From contig CANGHQ010000046.1 of NCBI GenBank assembly GCA_947453585.1, positions 1 through 8,945 on the forward strand: a stretch of DNA of 8,945 nucleotides, written 5' to 3'. Origin of the DNA: Burkholderiales bacterium (lineage in GTDB: Bacteria > Pseudomonadota > Gammaproteobacteria > Burkholderiales > Burkholderiaceae_C). The notes beneath the pieces were generated by a model. It was given only the letters and a program-made list of their open reading frames with translations. It was not told the DNA's origin and made no database searches. Each line of letters begins with the position of its first letter. Within the stretch, counting starts at the first letter, position 1. A program made the position numbers and the translations under genes. Shown piece after piece: positions 5,375 to 8,945 of this stretch.

Positions 5375-7204
5375 TTACGCGGCTGGTGCGAAGCGCGTCA
5401 GCGCGTTGCCCAGCGCCAGAATGGCGGCCTCGTCCAGCGTTTCTTGTTCTAGCAGCGCCTGCGCACCGCGCTCTAGCACCGGCCGGTTGGCCGCCAGAAT
5501 GTTGCTTGCGCGCTGAAAGCCGTCCATCACAATGCCGCGCACCGCCTCGTCGATCTGGCGCTGGGTGTCTTGTGCCACTGCGGGCGCGCGGGGCGCCAGT
5601 GCGTCGGGCAAATCAAGCATGTGGGCGCGCAGCGGGTCAAAGGCAACGTAGCCCAGGCCCTCGTCCATGCCGTAGCGCATGACCATGTCGCGCGCAATGT
5701 CGGTGGCTTTGGCCAGGTCGTCGGCAGCGCCAGTGGACAGCGCACCGAGCACCAGTTTTTCGGCAGCCCGCCCGCCCAGCAGCACCGAAATCTTTTGCTC
5801 GAGTTCGGCGCGGGTGTTCAGGTAGCGGTCTTCGGTGGGCCGCTGGATGGTGTAGCCCAGCGCGCCAATGCCGCGCGCCACGATGGACACTTTGTGCACC
5901 GGGTCGGCGCCACTTTGGGCCAGCGCCACCAGGGCGTGGCCCATCTCGTGGTGGGCCACCGCGCGCCGCTCCTTGGGGTTGAGCACCCGGCTTTTGCGCT
6001 CCAGCCCAGCCACGATGCGCTCTACCGCCGCCGTGAAGTCGGGCATGCTGACCTGCTCGGCCTTGCGCCGGGTGGCCACCAGCGTGGCTTCATTGACCAG
6101 ATTAGCCAGGTCTGCGCCGCTAAAGCCCGGGGTGAGCGCGGCCACTTCTTCGAGGCGCAGCGCGGCGTCAAGCTTGACCTTGCGCACATGCACGCCCAGG
6201 ATGTCGGTGCGGCCCTTGCGGTCGGGACGATCCACCAGCACTTGGCGGTCAAAACGCCCGGCACGCATGAGCGCCGGGTCCAAAATCTCGGGGCGGTTGG
6301 TGGCCGACAAAATAATCAGCCCAACCGAGGAATCAAAGCCGTCCATCTCGGCGAGCAATTGGTTGAGCGTCTGCTCTTTCTCGTCGTGACCGCCGAAGCC
6401 ACCAAAGGCACCTCTGGCGCGGCCCAGGGCGTCGAGTTCGTCAATAAAGATGATGGCCGGGGCCCTTAGTCGCGCCTGCTCAAACAGATCACGCACGCGC
6501 GCTGCGCCCACGCCCACAAACATCTCGACAAACTCGCTGCCCGAGATGGAGAAAAACGGCACACCAGCCTGACCCGCCACGGCTTTGGCCAACAAGGTTT
6601 TGCCGGTGCCCGGCGGCCCCACCAACAGCACGCCTTTGGGAATATGGGCTCCCAGGCGGCCGTATTCCTGCGGGTGCTTCAGAAAATCCACCACTTCTTC
6701 GAGCTCGTGCTTGGCCTCGTCCACACCCGCCACGTCGGCAAAGGTGACGCCAGTGTTGGACTGCACATAGACCTTGGCGCGGCTTTTGCCAATGGCCAAA
6801 AAGCTGCCCATGCCCTGCTTGTCCACCAGGCGCCGGATCAGAAAATACCACAGGCCGAACAGCACGAGCGCGGGCACGATCCAGGACAAGATCTCGCGCA
6901 GCCAGGTGCTCTCAAACACCCGCAGGTAGGGCACGTTGAACTTTTCCAGGCGCGCGGCCACGTCGGGCTCGACGCGGGCGGCCACCAGTTGCAGCTTCTG
7001 GCCGTTGGCTGCCTTGAGACGCCCCACCACGGTTTGTTCAGACACCGTGACTTCGGCAATGCGGCCCTCGGCCAGCGCCTTTTCAAAGTCGCTGTAGGGC
7101 ACGATCTCAGACTGGTTGGCGGTTTGCCACAGGTTTTGCAAGAGCAGCAATACCGCCACGGCAAAGACCCAATAGCCAATGTTCCAGGTTTGTTTTTTGT
7201 CCAC
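5375..7204 (-). CDS. ftsH: Accessory ATP-dependent zinc metalloprotease FtsH
   Basis: FtsH is a membrane-anchored AAA+ protease hexamer that unfolds and degrades membrane and short-lived cytosolic proteins. This copy has 609 residues (E. coli about 644). Two membrane segments (about 11-26 and 103-124) flank a periplasmic domain. The AAA+ module has Walker A GPPGTGKT (196-203), the pore loop FVGVGA (229-234), Walker B IIFIDE (251-256) and arginine fingers R317 and R320. The protease has HEMGH (419-423) and the third zinc ligand Asp496. All key residues are intact. The N-terminus (MDKKQTWNIGYW) and neighbours differ from the housekeeping ftsH, usually beside rlmE and folP, so I call it an accessory copy. 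I chose the GTG at 7204 because GGAG (7215-7212) lies 7 nt upstream. An in-frame ATG at 7231 lacks a ribosome site. The gene is monocistronic and convergent with the host-attachment gene. Confidence 0.93.
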   Translation of the reverse strand: MDKKQTWNIGYWVFAVAVLLLLQNLWQTANQSEIVPYSDFEKALAEGRIAEVTVSEQTVVGRLKAANGQKLQLVAARVEPDVAARLEKFNVPYLRVFESTWLREILSWIVPALVLFGLWYFLIRRLVDKQGMGSFLAIGKSRAKVYVQSNTGVTFADVAGVDEAKHELEEVVDFLKHPQEYGRLGAHIPKGVLLVGPPGTGKTLLAKAVAGQAGVPFFSISGSEFVEMFVGVGAARVRDLFEQARLRAPAIIFIDELDALGRARGAFGGFGGHDEKEQTLNQLLAEMDGFDSSVGLIILSATNRPEILDPALMRAGRFDRQVLVDRPDRKGRTDILGVHVRKVKLDAALRLEEVAALTPGFSGADLANLVNEATLVATRRKAEQVSMPDFTAAVERIVAGLERKSRVLNPKERRAVAHHEMGHALVALAQSGADPVHKVSIVARGIGALGYTIQRPTEDRYLNTRAELEQKISVLLGGRAAEKLVLGALSTGAADDLAKATDIARDMVMRYGMDEGLGYVAFDPLRAHMLDLPDALAPRAPAVAQDTQRQIDEAVRGIVMDGFQRASNILAANRPVLERGAQALLEQETLDEAAILALGNALTRFAPAA

Positions 7205-7366
7205 AGTGCGTCTCCGCCAGATGAAAGCCATACAAGGCAGGCGGCGGTGCGCGCTTAAGGAAGCAACCGGCCTGCGACTTCGAAGCTAGGCGATAGCGCG
7301 CCGCGCCGCAAGGCGCCGGCACGCGTGCCGCGACTGAATGCGACGTGCCAATGGATTGGGCGTGAT
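7205..7366. other. Intergenic region upstream of ftsH with a 14-nt perfect palindrome
   Basis: These 162 bp must carry the ftsH promoter and the end of the TfoX-like transcript. CGGCACGCGTGCCG (7317-7330) is a perfect palindrome, 36 bp past the tfoX-like stop and about 113 bp upstream of the ftsH GTG. It could be an operator, or a hairpin with too short a loop to be a normal terminator. I found no convincing sigma70 promoter. The ribosome site GGAG at 7215-7212 decides the ftsH start. Confidence 0.45.
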
Positions 7367-7735
7367 CTAGCGCAGTTTTGCAGCGGGCTTTTTGGCGGCC
7401 TTGCGCTTGGGCACAGACTTAGGCTTGGGCGGGGGCAGCGCGTCCAGCGTGGCGCGCACGATGTGGTGCAGCCAGTGGTGGTCGTCCCAGTTGGCGGCGC
7501 AGAGCAGCAGGTGCGGCCGGGCGCCGGGAAAAGGCGCGCCTTCTGCGGGGTGCGGCATCAGCGCGCGGCCGGGCTCGGTGTCTTTCAAATAAAGCTGTTC
7601 ATTGCACACCAGGCCCACCGGGCGGCCGTGGTAGTAGAGGCAGTATTCGCCAAACATCTTGCGCGCGCTGCAGGCGCCGCCGCCCTGGGCCAGCTGGTCG
7701 AGCAGGTAGTCCATGGTGCTTTGCGATGTGGCCAT
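7367..7735 (-). CDS. TfoX N-terminal domain-containing protein
   Basis: A small cytosolic protein of 122 aa with only the N-terminal domain of TfoX/Sxy proteins. Visible family features are a start helix (TMDYLLDQL, 7-15), ARKMFGEYCLYYHGRPVGL (24-42), YLKDTEPG (49-56) and the PFPGARPH segment (69-76), then WLHHIVRATLDAL (88-100). It ends in a Pro/Lys/Ala tail (101-122) that may bind nucleic acid non-specifically. Full-length TfoX regulates competence in gammaproteobacteria. Stand-alone N-terminal domains are widespread with no established role, so competence should not be assumed. The ATG at 7735 has a good ribosome site (AAAGGA, 7748-7743, 7 nt away); an extension to 7786 would run into the exporter gene. 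Only 23 bp separate it from the exporter fragment upstream, so the two were probably co-transcribed before the IS insertion. Confidence 0.85.
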   Translation of the reverse strand: MATSQSTMDYLLDQLAQGGGACSARKMFGEYCLYYHGRPVGLVCNEQLYLKDTEPGRALMPHPAEGAPFPGARPHLLLCAANWDDHHWLHHIVRATLDALPPPKPKSVPKRKAAKKPAAKLR

Positions 7736-7758
7736 GGCGGCGTCCTTTGCTGGGCCAG

Positions 7759-8823
7759 CTACTCGCCGCTTTGCTGCAAGGCCCACATCTGGGCGTAGCG
7801 GCCCTGGGCTTGCAGCAGTTCGGCGTGGCTGCCGCGCTCGATGATGCGCCCGGCGTCCATCACCAAAATCATGTGCGCGTCCACCACGGTGGACAGGCGG
7901 TGGGCGATCACCAGCGTGGTTTTGTTTTGCGCGACGCGGGCGAGTTCGGCCTGGATAGCGCGCTCGTTGGCGGAGTCCAGGGCGCTGGTGGCTTCGTCAA
8001 AAATCAGGATGGGCGGGTTTTTGAGCAAGGTGCGGGCAATGGCCACGCGCTGCTTTTCGCCGCCCGAGAGCTTGAGCCCGCGCTCGCCCACCATGGTGTC
8101 GTAGCCAGCAGGCGTGCTGGCAATAAAAGCGTCGATGTGCGCGGCGCGCGCGGCGGCCTGCACTTCGGCCAGGCTGCTGCCGGGGCGGCCATAGGCAATG
8201 TTGTATTGCACCGTGTCGTTGAACAGTACCGTGTCTTGCGGCACGATGCCAATGGCGGCGCGCAGGCTGGCCTGCGTCAGGGTGCGCAGGTCTTGGCCCG
8301 CTACCGCAATACTGCCTTGCTGAACATCGTAAAAGCGGTAGAGCAGGCGCGCGAGCGTGGACTTGCCCGAGCCCGAGGGCCCGACCACGGCCACGGTTTT
8401 GCCCGCCGGAATCTCAAAGCTGATGTCGTGAAGGATGGTGCGCGCCGGGTCGTAGGCAAAGCCCACGTGTTCAAAGCGCACGCTGGCACTGGCCGCGCCT
8501 TGGGGCAGTTGCAGCGCGTGGGCGTCGGGCGCGTCGGCAATCTCTTGCTCGCGCTCCAGCAGGGTGAACATTTTTTCCAGATCCGCCAGGTTTTGCTTGA
8601 GCTCGCGGTAAATCGCGCCCAAGAAATTGAGCGGAATGTAGATCTGGATCATGAAGGCGTTGACCATCACCAGGTCGCCCAGCGTCATGCGGCCATCGAC
8701 CACGCCTTGGGTGGCACGCCAGAGCATGGCCACCAGGCCACTGGCGATGATGAGCTGCTGGCCGGCGTTGAGAATGCTCAGGGTGCGCTGGCTTTTGAGC
8801 GCTGCTTGGCGGTAGCGCTCTAG
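7759..8823 (-). pseudogene. Atm1-type ABC exporter, C-terminal part, interrupted by an insertion sequence
   Basis: The remaining 354 codons are the end of a fused permease-ATPase exporter of the Atm1/HMT1 (ABCB7-like) type, which move glutathione-linked metal or thiol compounds across the membrane. They contain the last transmembrane helices (about residues 22-36 and 50-72 of the fragment) and a complete nucleotide-binding domain: Walker A GPSGSGKST (148-156), Q-loop Gln196, signature LSGGEKQR (252-259), Walker B ILIFDE (272-277) and switch His308. Complete proteins have about 600 residues. Here homology stops at a CTAG (8820-8823), and beyond it the sequence is that of an IS end. The frame stays open into the IS to a TTG at 8919, giving a 386-codon chimera. 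Without the first four or so membrane helices transport is unlikely. The missing 5' part is expected beyond the IS, outside the window. Confidence 0.85.
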
Positions 8824-8945
8824 GGAAGCTCTGCACAACCCCCGCCACAGCGTGAGTTGACAGTCGAGAATCCACGAAGTGAAAAAAAAAACTCTTTTCC
8901 AGCGATTTTTCGGGTGCAATGCCCCTTGTTTGTGGCCTTCTCAGA
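8824..8945. mobile_element. End of an IS5-like insertion sequence, continues past the window
   Basis: The segment starts with GGAAGCTCTGCACAAC, which matches my recollection of the IS5 terminal repeat at 11 of 16 positions including the first five. It directly follows CTAG (8820-8823), which fits the YTAR target duplicated by the IS5 subgroup. It interrupts the exporter gene. Only 122 bp are visible, and no transposase can be identified. It includes a run of ten A (8882-8891) 58 bp from the tip. Which end of the element this is, and its orientation, cannot be told. The second repeat and the second CTAG should lie to the right. Confidence 0.7.

Noticed and set aside
4171..7204. A transferred stress-tolerance island (hsp20 plus accessory ftsH)
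   Set aside because: Only two of the many genes of such islands are present, with no ClpG/ClpK, HdeD-like, thioredoxin or KefB genes, no integrase and no visible change in composition. Ordinary chromosomal context explains the data.
7336..7351. Sigma54-like element upstream of ftsH (TTGGCACG on the minus strand)
   Set aside because: The -24 half is perfect, but the -12 half (ATTC instead of TTGC, and no GC at the required spacing) fails, and no enhancer-binding protein gene is nearby.
7367..7735. A competence regulator (TfoX/Sxy)
   Set aside because: Only the N-terminal domain is present, in a betaproteobacterial context where stand-alone domains have no shown link to competence.
8882..8891. 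A run of ten A as a programmed frameshift site of the transposase
   Set aside because: It lies only 58 bp from the IS tip and no transposase frame can be recognised across it, so there is no basis for a frameshift claim.

Overview
The window looks like chromosomal DNA of a GC-rich betaproteobacterium, most likely a member of the Comamonadaceae (Burkholderiales). This is inferred from protein character and gene order (pyrC, DUF3025, htpX), not from a database search. Coding is dense. Every gene except one lies on the minus strand. I found no tRNA, rRNA, CRISPR array, prophage or complete mobile element. The long plus-strand frames are shadows of GC-rich minus-strand genes.

Layout from low to high coordinates. 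(1) 1-845: htpX, a membrane zinc protease, which runs off the left edge about ten codons short of its usual end. (2) 971-1771: a DUF3025 protein whose GTG start lies inside the end of pyrC. (3) 1756-2793: pyrC, dihydroorotase. (4) 2976-3947: a LysR-type regulator resembling the HypT/YjiE branch, with a possible leaderless promoter and a strong inverted repeat just upstream. (5) 4171-4599: an Hsp20 small heat-shock chaperone. It is divergent from (6) 4892-5341, a 'host attachment' (baeRF-like) family protein and the only plus-strand gene. The 292-bp region between them holds one good and one weaker FNR/Anr-type box, each about 20 bp from a candidate -10 on the side of the gene it faces. (7) 5375-7204: an accessory FtsH AAA+ zinc protease, convergent with the host-attachment gene. 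(8) 7367-7735: a small TfoX N-terminal-domain protein. (9) 7759-8823: the C-terminal part of an Atm1-type ABC exporter. It is interrupted at a CTAG by (10) the end of an IS5-like insertion sequence (8824 to the right edge).

Functional reading: the block from 3.9 to 7.2 kb plus htpX looks like a stress and membrane-proteostasis neighbourhood (Hsp20 holdase, FtsH, HtpX, a baeRF-like protein and a possibly redox-sensing LysR), with pyrimidine synthesis (pyrC) in between. The divergent hsp20/host-attachment pair looks controlled by oxygen through an FNR/Anr-type regulator. The exporter on the right is probably inactivated by the IS.

I do not see a clearly new multi-gene system. The observations most worth testing are the paired FNR-like boxes, the alternative hairpins in the hsp20 leader, and the IS-interrupted exporter with its chimeric reading frame.
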